NCBI GenBank assembly: GCA_019117005.1
Contig: DXAO01000014.1
Location: 1-64,000 of the forward strand
Reading direction: 5' to 3'
Source of the DNA: Candidatus Collinsella stercoripullorum
GTDB taxonomy: Bacteria; Actinomycetota; Coriobacteriia; Coriobacteriales; Coriobacteriaceae
DNA: 64,000 nt
Shown: one piece after another, positions 15,334 to 24,747 of the stretch
Position numbering within the stretch: the stretch's first letter is position 1
How the letters are laid out: each line of letters opens with the position of its first letter
The notes under the pieces: generated by a model
Database searches by the model: none
What the model was told of the DNA's origin: nothing
Seen by the model: the letters and a program-made list of their open reading frames with translations, nothing else
Translations under genes and position numbers: made by a program

Positions 15334-16104
15334 TTACTCGACCGGGCGCATCGTCACCGTCGCGTCCGGGTCGGCCACATCCCGCGCGGGAGCGGCCGCG
15401 CGCGCCTCGCCCGCGGCGCCGCCGTAGACGGGCTTGACGTCGGCCACGCGCTTGGCCGGCGGGTTGCCGACGCGCCCGGCCTTGTAGTGCGGGCGGATGC
15501 ACTCGGTGTCGATCCGGCGCGGCGCGGCGTCGGGGGCCGCGGACGGCGCGTCCTGCGAGGGCGCCGGGGCCGCGGAGACGGCGACGTCGACCGGGGCGCC
15601 GTCCTCCCCCGCCGGCTCGTCGTCCTCGCCGCGCAGGTTGAGCACGAGCTTGCGCAGGGCGGCCACGGTGCCGGGGAAATCGGGGGCCGGGGCGTCCGCG
15701 TGCAGGAAGGCCCAGTCCATCATGAAGGTCGCCGACGACAGGGCGCCCACGGTGAGCGCGTCGTCCGGGCAGGACAGCTCGACGTCGAACAGCCGCTCGT
15801 CGCCCGGGACCTGCCGCGTGCGCCCGCAGGAGACGCGGCCCGCGAGGCCGGTCTCGTTCATGATCTCGACGGTGAGGTGCTCGAGCAGGTGCGCCAGCTC
15901 GGTGTCGCCCATGCACTCCTGGAACTCGCGGCCCGCGTCGCCCAGGCACAGGTGCTTGGCGATGGCCGGGGCCAGGTAGTACACGCGCGCCGTGGCCTCG
16001 ATGTCCTCCGAGGTCCGCAGCGGCACGCCCGGGTTCACGAGCACGCGCGCGTCGAGGGCGTCCTTGCCCACGGTGATCTTCAGGATGTTGAACAGCTGAG
16101 CCAT
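15334..16104 (-). CDS. protein resembling the N-terminal domain of cyanophycin synthetase
   Basis: Residues ~60-135 of this 256-residue protein (TELAHLLEHLTVEIMNETGL, VSCGRTRQVPG and FDVELSCPDD) resemble the N domain of CphA ('HxxEHVxLELQ...GxGRTR...V...Y'). No ATP-grasp or Mur-ligase domain follows; residues ~160-256 are Ala/Pro-rich with a short conserved-looking IDTECIRPHYKAGRVGNPPAKRV. It is therefore a stand-alone domain of unknown role. It lies between a CNNM-type gene and the YtxH gene, all on the minus strand. The CphA likeness is by eye and should be treated as tentative. Confidence 0.5.
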   Translation of the reverse strand: MAQLFNILKITVGKDALDARVLVNPGVPLRTSEDIEATARVYYLAPAIAKHLCLGDAGREFQECMGDTELAHLLEHLTVEIMNETGLAGRVSCGRTRQVPGDERLFDVELSCPDDALTVGALSSATFMMDWAFLHADAPAPDFPGTVAALRKLVLNLRGEDDEPAGEDGAPVDVAVSAAPAPSQDAPSAAPDAAPRRIDTECIRPHYKAGRVGNPPAKRVADVKPVYGGAAGEARAAAPARDVADPDATVTMRPVE

Positions 16105-16134
16105 GGCTTACCCGCCTTCGTATCGGTTTCCCGC

Positions 16135-16170
16135 CGCGCCCCTCCCGCCGTGCGCGGCGCGAGGGGCGCG
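16135..16170 (-). terminator. hairpin between the CNNM-type and CphA-N-like genes
   Basis: A 10-bp perfect stem CGCGCCCCTC/GAGGGGCGCG fills the 72-nt gap. No T-run follows, so it could be a weak terminator or an mRNA processing or stability element. Confidence 0.4.
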
Positions 16171-16176
16171 GGCGGC

Positions 16177-17514
16177 TTACGCGTCCTTCTTCTCGTCCCC
16201 GTCCTCGGCCTCCTTGGGGGCCTCGGCCGGATCCGGCCCGGTCACGCGGATGAGCGAGATGCGCTGGCCGCGCATGGACTGCACCTTGAACTTGTACCCG
16301 TCGCGCTCGAACACCTCGCCGATGTCCGGCACCGAGTCGCACATGTCCAAGATCCAGCCGGCCACGGTCTCGTAGTCGTCGCTCTCCTCGATGGGCCAAC
16401 CGAGCTCGATAGCATCATCGCACGAGAAGCGCCCGTCCACCAACCATTCGCGACGGGAAAGCCGCGTGAGGTACTTGTTGTCCGGGTCGAACTCGTCCTC
16501 GATCTCGCCCACGAACTCCTCGACGATGTCCTCGATGGTGATGATACCGGCCGTGCCGCCGTACTCGTCCACCACGACGACGATCTGCTCGTGGGCGGTC
16601 TGCATCTCGGAGAGCAGCGGCAGGATGTCCTTGGTGTCCGGGACGAAGGTGGCGTCGCGGACCACCTCGCCCACCTGCATGTCGCCGTGGCCGGCGAGCA
16701 CCGGCTCGATGAGGTCCTTGATATGGGCGATGCCCACGATGCAGTCCAGGTCCTCGCGGTAGATGGGCACGCGCGAGAAGCCGGTCTCGCGCATGATGGA
16801 GAGCACGTCTGAGAGCGTGTCGGTCTCCTCGCACATGGTCACGTCGACGCGCGGCACCATGACCTCGCGCGCCACGGCGTCACCCAGGTCGAAGACCTCG
16901 TGGATGATGCGCTTCTCCTCGTCGAGCAGGGTGTCCTGCTCGGAGATCATGTACCTGATCTCCTCCTCGGAGACGTTCTGGCGGTCGTCGGCGCTCTTGA
17001 TGCCGAGCAGCGCGGACAGCCCGTTGGCGGACGCCTGGGTGAGCCAGACGAGCGGCTTGGCGATCTTGCGGAAGGCCGAGATCGGGCCCGCGACCGACTT
17101 CGCCATGCCCTCGGCGTCGGACAGGCCGATGCGCTTGGGCACGAGCTCGCCGATGACGATGGACAGGTAGGACACGATGAGCGTGATGACGACGGGGGAG
17201 GCGACCGGCGCCACGGCGGTGAGGGGCGCCACACCGAAGGACTCGACCCAGTCGGTCAGGGGCTCGGAGAGGGTGTTGGACGAGACGGTCGCGGAGAAGA
17301 AGCCCACGAGCGTGATGGCGACCTGGATGGTCGCGAGGAAGTCGGTGGAGTCGGTCGAGAGCTCGAGCGCGCGGGCGGCGCGCCGGTCGCCCTCCTCCGC
17401 GTCGTGCTCCAAGCTGGCGCGCTTGGCTGTGGTGAGCGCCATCTCGGACATGGAGAAGTAGCCGTTCAGGACGGTGAGCAAAAGCGTGGCGATGATGGAG
17501 ATTGCTATGCCCAT
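16177..17514 (-). CDS. CNNM/CorC-type membrane protein (hemolysin family, CBS pair)
   Basis: This 445-residue protein has a CNNM transmembrane domain (~1-190, with the family's FSMSEMALTTAKRASLEHDAEEGDRRA start and VVIGELVPKRIGL). Two CBS domains follow (~205-330, with MVPRVDVTM, SRVPIYREDLDCIVGI and VVVVDEYGGTAGIITIEDIVEEFVGEIEDE) and a CorC_HlyC domain (~350-430). Such proteins act in Mg2+/Co2+ homeostasis or efflux. Together with the Mg2+-type NRAMP and MgtE-like genes ~6 kb away, this makes a third Mg-related gene in the window. The start has no strong ribosome-binding site. Confidence 0.92.
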   Translation of the reverse strand: MGIAISIIATLLLTVLNGYFSMSEMALTTAKRASLEHDAEEGDRRAARALELSTDSTDFLATIQVAITLVGFFSATVSSNTLSEPLTDWVESFGVAPLTAVAPVASPVVITLIVSYLSIVIGELVPKRIGLSDAEGMAKSVAGPISAFRKIAKPLVWLTQASANGLSALLGIKSADDRQNVSEEEIRYMISEQDTLLDEEKRIIHEVFDLGDAVAREVMVPRVDVTMCEETDTLSDVLSIMRETGFSRVPIYREDLDCIVGIAHIKDLIEPVLAGHGDMQVGEVVRDATFVPDTKDILPLLSEMQTAHEQIVVVVDEYGGTAGIITIEDIVEEFVGEIEDEFDPDNKYLTRLSRREWLVDGRFSCDDAIELGWPIEESDDYETVAGWILDMCDSVPDIGEVFERDGYKFKVQSMRGQRISLIRVTGPDPAEAPKEAEDGDEKKDA

Positions 17515-17695
17515 GGGATGGAAATCAGAGCTCCGAGGTCGCGGTGTACGGTGCGCCCGCAGGGCGCGGGCGGGTCGGGACGGATGGGTCGACGGGGCCC
17601 GCGCGAAGGCGGGCGCCGGAAGGGACCGGGCCGGGCGCCCGAGGTCGGCGGGGCCGGCGGTCCGGGAGCGATGCGGCGCCTGCGCGCCGCGACGG

Positions 17696-18577
17696 TCAGA
17701 TCACGAAGAGGATCACCACCATGAAGATGAAGATACTGCCCGCGAGCACCCACAGGTGCCAGACGCTGTGCATGTAGCGGATCTTCTTCATGAGGTAGAA
17801 GGCGCAGCCGATGGTGTAGCACAGCCCGCCGACCACGAGCAGCGCGAGCGCGAGCGGGTCGAGCGCGGCGACGAGCTGCGGCAGGCGGAACACCACGAGC
17901 CAGCCCATGACCAGGTAGATGGTGATGGTCACCCAGCGCGGCTGGCGCTGGCGGCCGATGATCTCGAACGAGATGCCCGCGAAGGCGAGCGCCCAGATGA
18001 CGACGAACATGACGATGCCGCCGTAGGGCTCGAGGGTGATGAGCAGAAACGGCGTGTAGGACCCGGCGATCAGCAGGTAGATGCAGCTGTGGTCGATGAT
18101 GCGGAAGATCCGCTTGGCGCCGGGGACCTGGATGGCGTGGTAGAGCGTCGAGGCGAGGTACTCGAGGATGATCGAGACGCCGAAGACGATGGCGGAGGCG
18201 AGATACGCCGGCTGCGCGCCGTCCAGGGCGGCCTTGACGATCAGCAGGACGAGCCCGGCGATGCCGAGCAGCACGCCGATGCCGTGCGTGATGGAGTTGG
18301 CGATCTCCTCGCCCACCGTGTAATGCGGCGGCTCCTTGGGGGCGCGCCCGCGGTGCTCCGGGCGCGGGCGCTGCGGGCAGCAGCGGCGGCGCTTGGGGCA
18401 CGACGCGCAGACGGAGCCGTCGATGGACGGGGCGGGTTCTTCGGACGGGGCGGTCCCGCTCAGGACCGGCGCGGCGGCCGACGGCTCGCCGTCGGCGTCG
18501 AAGGCATGGGAAGGCTCGGGCTCGTGACTCGCGCCCGTGGTACTTCGGGATGTGGAACCGTCGCTTGATGCGGACAT
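17696..18577 (-). CDS. hemolysin III / TrhA family membrane protein
   Basis: This 293-residue protein has an N-terminal ~95-residue Ser/Pro-rich stretch with a cysteine cluster (CASCPKRRRCC), then the seven-helix PAQR-like core. Diagnostic motifs are YTVGEEIANSITHGIGVLLG, STLYHAIQ, RIIDHSCIYLLIAGSYTPF and HSVWHLWVLAGSIF; the conserved His and Ser residues of the zinc-hydrolase-like core are present. The family (YqfA/TrhA) is linked to membrane lipid homeostasis. The cysteine-rich head is unusual and could bind metal. The ATG at 18577 is 13 nt from a GGAGG. An in-frame TTG at 18589 is too close to it. Confidence 0.88.
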   Translation of the reverse strand: MSASSDGSTSRSTTGASHEPEPSHAFDADGEPSAAAPVLSGTAPSEEPAPSIDGSVCASCPKRRRCCPQRPRPEHRGRAPKEPPHYTVGEEIANSITHGIGVLLGIAGLVLLIVKAALDGAQPAYLASAIVFGVSIILEYLASTLYHAIQVPGAKRIFRIIDHSCIYLLIAGSYTPFLLITLEPYGGIVMFVVIWALAFAGISFEIIGRQRQPRWVTITIYLVMGWLVVFRLPQLVAALDPLALALLVVGGLCYTIGCAFYLMKKIRYMHSVWHLWVLAGSIFIFMVVILFVI

Positions 18578-18613
18578 GTGCGTGAGCAATCCTCCAACAG
18601 TAGATTGCTCAAA

Positions 18614-18622
18614 ACTATAGCA
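18614..18622 (-). promoter_or_regulatory. extended -10 promoter of the hemolysin-III-type gene
   Basis: On the minus strand TGCTATAGT, an extended -10, lies ~37 nt upstream of the start. It is inside a small inverted repeat (TTGCT ... AGCAA). Confidence 0.5.
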
Positions 18623-18841
18623 AAAACCGCCGTCTTGGATAGCCTCCTCGGTTATGACTCGGTTAATTCCGCATCAGGGGGCGGGCCCTGCCCCCGGTGG
18701 CGAGCCGCTGGGGACGGGCGCATCCGGCGGGGTCCGCGCCGATGGTAGGACCCGTGGCGGAGCCGCCCGCGATGGGAGGACCCGCCCTCCCGACGGCAGG
18801 GCCGATCCCCGACGACGCGTCCCCGGTGGCCCGCCCCCGGT

Positions 18842-18875
18842 GGCGAAAGGGCGCGCCGGGAACCCCGACGCGCCC
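18842..18875 (-). terminator. terminator of the subtilase gene
   Basis: GGGCGCG/CGCGCCC with a GC-rich loop, followed on the minus strand by TTTCGCC. It begins 30 nt after the stop at 18905. The bases 18623-18841 contain nothing I can support as a gene. Confidence 0.6.
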
Positions 18876-18904
18876 TTCCCGAGCCCGCTGTCAGCTGCGG
18901 TCCG

Positions 18905-21900
18905 CTACCGGTCCGCCCGGCGCCTGATCCGGGTGCCCGCGGCGGCGCCGGCCGCCCCGAGCGCGGGCAGCGCGCCGACGGCCGCCGCCGGGTCACCGGT
19001 CGCCGGGAGGTCGCCCCGGCTGCCCGAGCCGCCGCCGGCATCGGCGGAGCCGCCCGCATCGCCGCCGCCCGCGCCCGCAGCCGTGAAACGGGCTTCGAGC
19101 ACGGTGTCGTCCGCGAGCGCCGCGCGGTGGACGGCGTCCGTCGAGACGAGCGCTCCTGCGGCGTCGTACCAGCCGGCGAAGGTGAAGCCGTCATCCGCCT
19201 CGGCGGTCCAGACCGCGGTGTCGCCGCGCCGCATGGCGAGCTCCCCGGCGGCCTCGCCGCGCCAGTCGGCGACCGACGCCGTGCCGCCGGACGCGGCCGT
19301 CGCCCGCGCGGTGCGCGCGAGGGTGCCCGCCCGCGCGGCGAGGTCGTCGGGCAGGCTCCAGATGCCCGAGGCCCCGTCCGACGCTCCGTCCGCGCCGGCG
19401 AAGAGGACGTCGCCGCCCGCCATCGCGGAGCTTGCGACCGCGATGCCCTCCGACGCGCTCGTCCCGAGCGTGCCCAAGCCGGTCCACGTCCAGGTCCCGT
19501 CCTCGTCGGGAGCGATCAGGGCCGTGTCGCCCGACGCGCCGAACGCGCGACCCGTGAGGACCCAGCCGTCCTCGGTCGCCGTGCGCACGCAGCGCAGCAG
19601 GTTGTCGACCTCGACATCGGTCAGGTCGGGAGCCCCGGCGACGGCGCCCGCATCGCGCCAGGAGGACGAGCCCTCGTCCCAGGTGAGCACGCGGAAGGTC
19701 TCGCCCGTGCGCTCGCACACCAGGGCCGTGAGCTCCCCGTCGCTCTCGGAGAGGGAGAGCCAGCTGAGGACGCCCGCCGCATCGGTGGCGCACGGCAGCT
19801 CGGTCATCGCGCCGGACGCGTCGATGCGCACGACGGTCTGGCCGGATACCAGGCCCTCCCCGGCGCCCTCCGCGGAGATCGGGGCCGAGGCGAGCACGTA
19901 CAGGGCGCCGTCGTGGGCGACCGCCCGGATGCCGACGGTGCTCTCGTCGACGGCGGACGTCAGCGTGCCCGCGCGCTCGACCGGGCCCCATGCGCCCGCG
20001 GCGATGTCGTAGCGCGCCGCGAACACGCCCACGGTGCCCGCCCCGCTCGCGGGATCGGCCTCCAGGGCGAGCGTGCGGACCGCGTACAGGGCACCGTCGA
20101 AGTAGGCGTACGTGTCGAGGGTGTCCCAGCCGTCGGCCTCGCCCCTGCCGGTGAACGTCGGCGGCGCGGGGAGCTCGGTCCAGGTGTCGCCCTCGCTGGC
20201 GGGCCAGGGGTGCGCGTACAGGCAGGTGCCGGCCTGATCGGACAGGAACAGGCGGTCCGGGCCGGCGGCGATGAGGGGCGCGCCCGAGAAGCCCGCGGGC
20301 AGGTCGAGCTCGCGGACGAGCGCGGTCGCGGCGGGGTCATCCTCGGCGGCCGGCACCGTATAGGAGGCGCGGTGGGTCCGGCCCGTTGAGGCGTCCCGCA
20401 CGTCGAAGCGGTGCGAGGACCCGTCGAGCGCGTCCACGGGGAGGGTGAACGAGAGCGCGGAGCCGTCCTCCGAAGCCTCCGCCGTGACCTCGGCCCCGTC
20501 CACGGTGAGCGCCGCGTCGTCGAGCGCGCGCCCGTGCAGCTCGGCCGCGCCGGTCGCCGGATCGACCTCGATCGACCAGGTGTTGGCGCTCAGGCCGTCG
20601 TCGTCGAGCGCGGTCTCGAAGCTGAAGCGGCCGTCGGTCGCCGTGAGGCGCTCGCCGCCCTGCGCGTCGTAGGTGGGCTCGATGTCCTCCGCAGCCCCCA
20701 CGAGGCGGCCGCGCAGCTCGAGCGGGGACTCGTCCGGATAGAGGTCGGCCAGGCGCGCGAACGACCCGGTCGCGAGCGGCGTCGCCATCGAGGTGCCGCT
20801 CATGAGGGCGTACGGCGCGTAATCGGAATCCTCGCCCGCGATCTTGCCGATACCGTAGCCGGAGATCCGCATGACCACCGGCTCCTGAAAGGCCCCCGCC
20901 CCCATCTGCAGGGCGACGGTCCCCGTCAGCGTGTCGGATTCGGCGTCGACCGCCGACATCGCCGTATCGAAGATCTGATAGTTGTCGTACTTGGCCAAGA
21001 TGAGGTTCGCCCGCGTATCCGTAAGGTAGCCGAGCTCCGAGGAGTTGGCCGACGGGTACACCACCGCTTCGAAGTCGCGCGGCACCGTGGAGGAGACGAC
21101 GTACGGGGTGACCGAGAGCCCGAGGTCCTCGGCCGTGAGGTCGGAGCCCTTCAGCGGGTTCTCCATCTGCCACCCGACGATGATCTGGTACTGGCTCAGC
21201 ACGGTGCCCTCGGGCAGGCGGGAGGGGTCGACGGTGACCTGGAGCGCCGGCTCCCCGTGGACCTCGCTCGGCTCCAGCGTCACGATGCCCTCCGGGGATA
21301 TCTCCTCCTCGTTCACGAGGTCGAGCAGCCTGACCCGGTAGTTCTGCGGCGCTGTCTCGAGGTCGGAGAAGTCATGGTAGTACAGCAGGTCCTCGCCGTG
21401 GTCGTGCGCGATGCGGGGGCTGAAGAAGCTCCTCGCCGCGGAGGTGCTCACCGTGGAGATGATGTTGGAGCCGGGGAAGGCGATGTCCACCTGCGTCTCG
21501 TTCCAGTTGGAGTAGGTGGCGAGCTCGTTTCGGTCGTTGCTCGCGGCGATGACGACCGCATAGGGGCTCTCGATGCCGACCGTCGTGCCGACGGAGGCAT
21601 CGCCCGCGGTGTCGAGCGCGCTGTTGCCCGCGGCGATGAGCGAGACCACGCCCAGGCGCCCGGCCTGGTTGATGAGGTAGTCGAACACCGGGTTGTAGGC
21701 GCCCGTATGCCACGAGCAGTTGGCGGCCACGACGTTCAGCCCCGCGAGGCGCGCGGCGACGAGGTACTGGAAGGCGTTGATGACGCCGACGTCCGAGAAC
21801 CCGCCGTTGGTGCCGTCCGGGCAGATCTTGAGCGCCATGATCTTGGTGTCCGCCGCGCCGGCGATGCCCTGCCCGTTGTTCGCGGTGGCGGAGATGATGC

Positions 21901-22723
21901 CCGCGCAATGCGTGCCGTGCGAGTCAGCCATCGAGGGCCCGGGCGCGGGGTCGTCGTCCATCTCGCCGAAATCATAGCCGATGGCCCCCGTCTCGCCCGG
22001 GAGGGCATCGAGGCCCGCGGGCTTGTGCCACATCTGGTCGGCGAGGTCGGGGTTGGCGGCGTCCACGCCGGTGTCCACCACCGCGACGATCTGCTCGTCA
22101 GGGTCGCTATCCACCTGCTGCTCCAAGACCGCGTCGAAGTCGATGCCGGCGTCGTCGTCATAGAGGGAGTACTGCCAGCCGGTCAGCGTGTCGGCCGTGG
22201 AGCCGGTCGAGGCGACGCCCATGGCGTAGCTGGGCTGGGCCGCGATCACGCCGTCGACCTGCTCGAGCTCCGCGACGAGGTCCCAGGGGTCCGCGCCCGC
22301 GCGCTCCACGAGCGCGATGCGGACGTCCTCGCCCGTGGGGACCGCGGAGCCGTCGGCGTCGGAGGAGTCGGCGCCGAGGCTGCGCGAGGGCGGCCGGGCG
22401 TCGACCTGCTCGTCGACCACGGAGAAGTCCCAGGTCTCCGCCACCGTGAAGCCGGCGTCGGAAAGCGGGGCGGCCTCGTCGGGCGCGCTGCGGAAGCGGA
22501 CGCCGGACGAGGCCTGCTCGCCCACGCGGTAGAGCACGAGCGCCCGCCCCGGTATCGGCTGGGGATCCTGCGCCTCCGACGACGCCTCCTCGACCGCCTC
22601 GATCGACCCGTCGCCGAACCCGAGCGGCAGGAGCCCCTCCTCGGCGGCGTAGCCGATCGCCGGCACTGCGCCCGCAAGCGCCAGCGCGGCGACGGCCCCT
22701 ATCATCCTGTGGACTGCGCGCAT
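18905..22723 (-). CDS. sortase-anchored subtilisin-like serine protease (S8)
   Basis: This 1272-residue secreted protein has a signal peptide (~1-27, ending ...IGYAAEEG), a propeptide-like region and an S8 catalytic domain. The triad is D217 (AVVDTGVD), H269 (DSHGTHCAG) and S645 (SGTSMATP), with the oxyanion Asn in AAGNSA. Some 200 extra residues lie between the AFPGSNI motif and the catalytic Ser, like a protease-associated insert. The C-terminal half has beta-rich segments and an InlB-repeat-like unit (FTFAGWYDAAGALV...TVLEARF). It ends with LPATG (1239-1243), a hydrophobic stretch and RIRRRADR, a sortase signal. The ATG at 22723 is preferred because GGGGGTG precedes it. It probably degrades host or bacterial surface proteins. 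Confidence 0.9.
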   Translation of the reverse strand: MRAVHRMIGAVAALALAGAVPAIGYAAEEGLLPLGFGDGSIEAVEEASSEAQDPQPIPGRALVLYRVGEQASSGVRFRSAPDEAAPLSDAGFTVAETWDFSVVDEQVDARPPSRSLGADSSDADGSAVPTGEDVRIALVERAGADPWDLVAELEQVDGVIAAQPSYAMGVASTGSTADTLTGWQYSLYDDDAGIDFDAVLEQQVDSDPDEQIVAVVDTGVDAANPDLADQMWHKPAGLDALPGETGAIGYDFGEMDDDPAPGPSMADSHGTHCAGIISATANNGQGIAGAADTKIMALKICPDGTNGGFSDVGVINAFQYLVAARLAGLNVVAANCSWHTGAYNPVFDYLINQAGRLGVVSLIAAGNSALDTAGDASVGTTVGIESPYAVVIAASNDRNELATYSNWNETQVDIAFPGSNIISTVSTSAARSFFSPRIAHDHGEDLLYYHDFSDLETAPQNYRVRLLDLVNEEEISPEGIVTLEPSEVHGEPALQVTVDPSRLPEGTVLSQYQIIVGWQMENPLKGSDLTAEDLGLSVTPYVVSSTVPRDFEAVVYPSANSSELGYLTDTRANLILAKYDNYQIFDTAMSAVDAESDTLTGTVALQMGAGAFQEPVVMRISGYGIGKIAGEDSDYAPYALMSGTSMATPLATGSFARLADLYPDESPLELRGRLVGAAEDIEPTYDAQGGERLTATDGRFSFETALDDDGLSANTWSIEVDPATGAAELHGRALDDAALTVDGAEVTAEASEDGSALSFTLPVDALDGSSHRFDVRDASTGRTHRASYTVPAAEDDPAATALVRELDLPAGFSGAPLIAAGPDRLFLSDQAGTCLYAHPWPASEGDTWTELPAPPTFTGRGEADGWDTLDTYAYFDGALYAVRTLALEADPASGAGTVGVFAARYDIAAGAWGPVERAGTLTSAVDESTVGIRAVAHDGALYVLASAPISAEGAGEGLVSGQTVVRIDASGAMTELPCATDAAGVLSWLSLSESDGELTALVCERTGETFRVLTWDEGSSSWRDAGAVAGAPDLTDVEVDNLLRCVRTATEDGWVLTGRAFGASGDTALIAPDEDGTWTWTGLGTLGTSASEGIAVASSAMAGGDVLFAGADGASDGASGIWSLPDDLAARAGTLARTARATAASGGTASVADWRGEAAGELAMRRGDTAVWTAEADDGFTFAGWYDAAGALVSTDAVHRAALADDTVLEARFTAAGAGGGDAGGSADAGGGSGSRGDLPATGDPAAAVGALPALGAAGAAAGTRIRRRADR

Positions 22724-23042
22724 ACGCGACACCCCCGTCATCGCATAGTGAAGACCCGACCCGGCGCACCTCAGCCGGCGCGCACGAACCCAATATATCC
22801 GATGGAGTGGGTGATATTATCCTCGAGTCCGTGGGGCGCAGCCGTCACGTGCCGGAACGCGCCCTGCCGTCGAGGGCGGCTCCCACCGCCGGGAACGGGT
22901 GCATCCGAGAACGGGCCCGCTCTTGGGAACGGGACCCGCGGCAGACGACCCGGACAGCCAGGCTGGCTGCCAGGTGCATCCGGCAGACGGCTCGACCGCC
23001 CGGTCCGCCTGACGGGCGCGCCCGTCCGCGGCGGTGGATGGC

Positions 23043-23076
23043 GAGCGGCCGCCCGAGTCTCCCCGGACGGCCGCTC
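23043..23076 (-). terminator. hairpin after the DUF362 gene
   Basis: GAGCGGCCG and CGGCCGCTC form a 9-bp stem starting 8 nt after the stop at 23085. It lacks a clear T-run. The rest of 22724-23084 shows no gene. Confidence 0.45.
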
Positions 23077-23084
23077 CGCGCAGG

Positions 23085-24290
23085 CTACTTCACCACGACG
23101 AGCTCGTAATCGCTCGTCCCCAGCCCGATCTTCTCGGCGTGCTCGATCATCGAGCGCCAGTTGGTATCGGGATGCGTCATGTTGAAGTGATCGTGCTCGC
23201 AGCGCTCGGGCACGCCGCCGGCGGCCTCGAGCTTCGCCCGCATGTCGGTGAGCTCGGTGTCGGGCAGGGCGGGAGCCGCGAGCGCCATGTCGATGCACGC
23301 CTGGTCGATGGCGACCGGGTCGAAGCTCGCGAACATGCCCAGGTCGGGCACGATTGGCGTGTCGTTCTCCGCATGGCAGTCGCAGTTGGGCGAGATGTCG
23401 ATGGCCAGCGAGATGTGGAAGCTCGGACGGTCCTGCACCACGGCCTGCGTGTACTCGGCGATCTTGTAGTTGAGCACGTCGACCGCCTGGTCGTAATCCG
23501 GCTCGATGGCGTCCTGGTTGCAGGCGCCGATGCAGCGGCCGCAGCCCACGCAGCGGTCGTGGTCGATGCTCGCCACCGGCACGGTCACGACCTTGCCGCT
23601 CGCCAGCTCGCGCTCACGCGTCCCCTCGAAGCTGACGGCCCCGTGCGCGCAGATGCGCTCGCAGGCGCGGCACCCGATGCAGGACTCCGCGGTGACGCTC
23701 GGCTTGCCGGCCGCATGCTGCTCCATCTTCCCGGCGCGGCTGCCGCCGCCCATGCCGAGGTTCTTCATGCAGCCGCCGAACCCGGCCTGCTCATGGCCCT
23801 TGAAATGGGTGAGACTGATGACGACGTCGGCGTCCATCAGGGCGTGCCCGATCTTGGCCTCCTTCACGTACTCGCCGTTCTTCACCGGCACGAGCGCCTC
23901 GTCGGTGCCCTTGAGGCCGTCGGCGATGATCACATGGCAGCCGGTGGCATAGGGCGTGAAGCCGTTCTGATAGGCGCAGTCGATGTGCTCGAGCGCGTTC
24001 TTCCGGCTGCCCACGTACAGCGTGTTGCAGTCGGTGAGGAAGGGCTTGCCGCCCAGCTCCTTGACCACGTCGGCCACGGCGCGCGCCCAGTTGGGCCGCA
24101 GGAAGCTCAGGTTGCCGAGCTCCCCGAAGTGGATCTTGATGGCGACGAACTTGTTGTCGAAATCGATCTGGTCGATGCCGGCGCGGCGGATGAGGCGCTT
24201 GAGCTTGTCGACCTGGCTCTCGCGGCCGTGGCTGCGCAGGTCGGCGAAGTAGACCTTGGCAGGCGCGGCGGATGCGGGGGTCTTGGACAT
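23085..24290 (-). CDS. DUF362 protein with two [4Fe-4S] clusters
   Basis: This 401-residue protein starts MSKTPASAAPAKVYFADLRS behind AAAGGA. Residues ~25-190 form the DUF362 domain (KIHFGELGNLSFLRPNWARAVAD, FLTDCNTLYVGSRKNA and VISLTHFKGHEQAGFGGCMKNLGMG). Two ferredoxin motifs follow, C-x2-C-x2-C-x3-C at ESCIGCRACERICAHG and DRCVGCGRCIGACNQD. The rest (ISPNCDCH, PIVPDLGMFASFDPVAIDQA) is family-typical. DUF362 proteins are soluble iron-sulfur proteins of unknown substrate, common in anaerobes. It is flanked by surface-protein genes on both sides, so the context says little. Confidence 0.88.
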   Translation of the reverse strand: MSKTPASAAPAKVYFADLRSHGRESQVDKLKRLIRRAGIDQIDFDNKFVAIKIHFGELGNLSFLRPNWARAVADVVKELGGKPFLTDCNTLYVGSRKNALEHIDCAYQNGFTPYATGCHVIIADGLKGTDEALVPVKNGEYVKEAKIGHALMDADVVISLTHFKGHEQAGFGGCMKNLGMGGGSRAGKMEQHAAGKPSVTAESCIGCRACERICAHGAVSFEGTRERELASGKVVTVPVASIDHDRCVGCGRCIGACNQDAIEPDYDQAVDVLNYKIAEYTQAVVQDRPSFHISLAIDISPNCDCHAENDTPIVPDLGMFASFDPVAIDQACIDMALAAPALPDTELTDMRAKLEAAGGVPERCEHDHFNMTHPDTNWRSMIEHAEKIGLGTSDYELVVVK

Positions 24291-24465
24291 GTGGCGTCCT
24301 TTCTTCTTGGGAACAGGCGTACCGCATTGTAGGGGTTCGAGCTCGCTCCACGTCAAGCGGATATCGCCCGAGGGGCGCCGCGCCGGCTCCGCCACGGGCC
24401 CGCGGCAGCCTCGCCGCGGTGCCGGCGGTCCCGACCGCCGCGGTGCGGACGCCAGATGCGCCCGA

Positions 24466-24542
24466 CCCCGACGGCGGGCCTGCACGGCGGAGCCGTCCCC
24501 GACGGCGGGCCTACGCGGCAGGGCCGTCCCCGACGGCGGGCC
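24466..24542. repeat. 31-bp tandem repeat (2.5 units)
   Basis: Units beginning CCCCGACGGCGGGCCT start at 24466, 24497 and 24528. The rest of 24291-24747 shows only a GC stem (CCCCTCCCCG/CGGGGAGGGG) around 24680-24710 and no gene. Confidence 0.7.
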
Positions 24543-24747
24543 CCGACCCGACCGCCATGCCCCACCTCGGCTCATCACCGTTTCATGACATACGGGACCC
24601 GAGCGCTTACGCAACGATGACCGCCGCGGCATCGTCCTATGACGGCCGCATGGGATAAACAGCAGGGTTGCCCGCACCCCTCCCCGACCTCCCCTGCTGC
24701 GGGGAGGGGCCCGGGCACCCGCTTCATCCAATGACGAAAGGAGAGCT

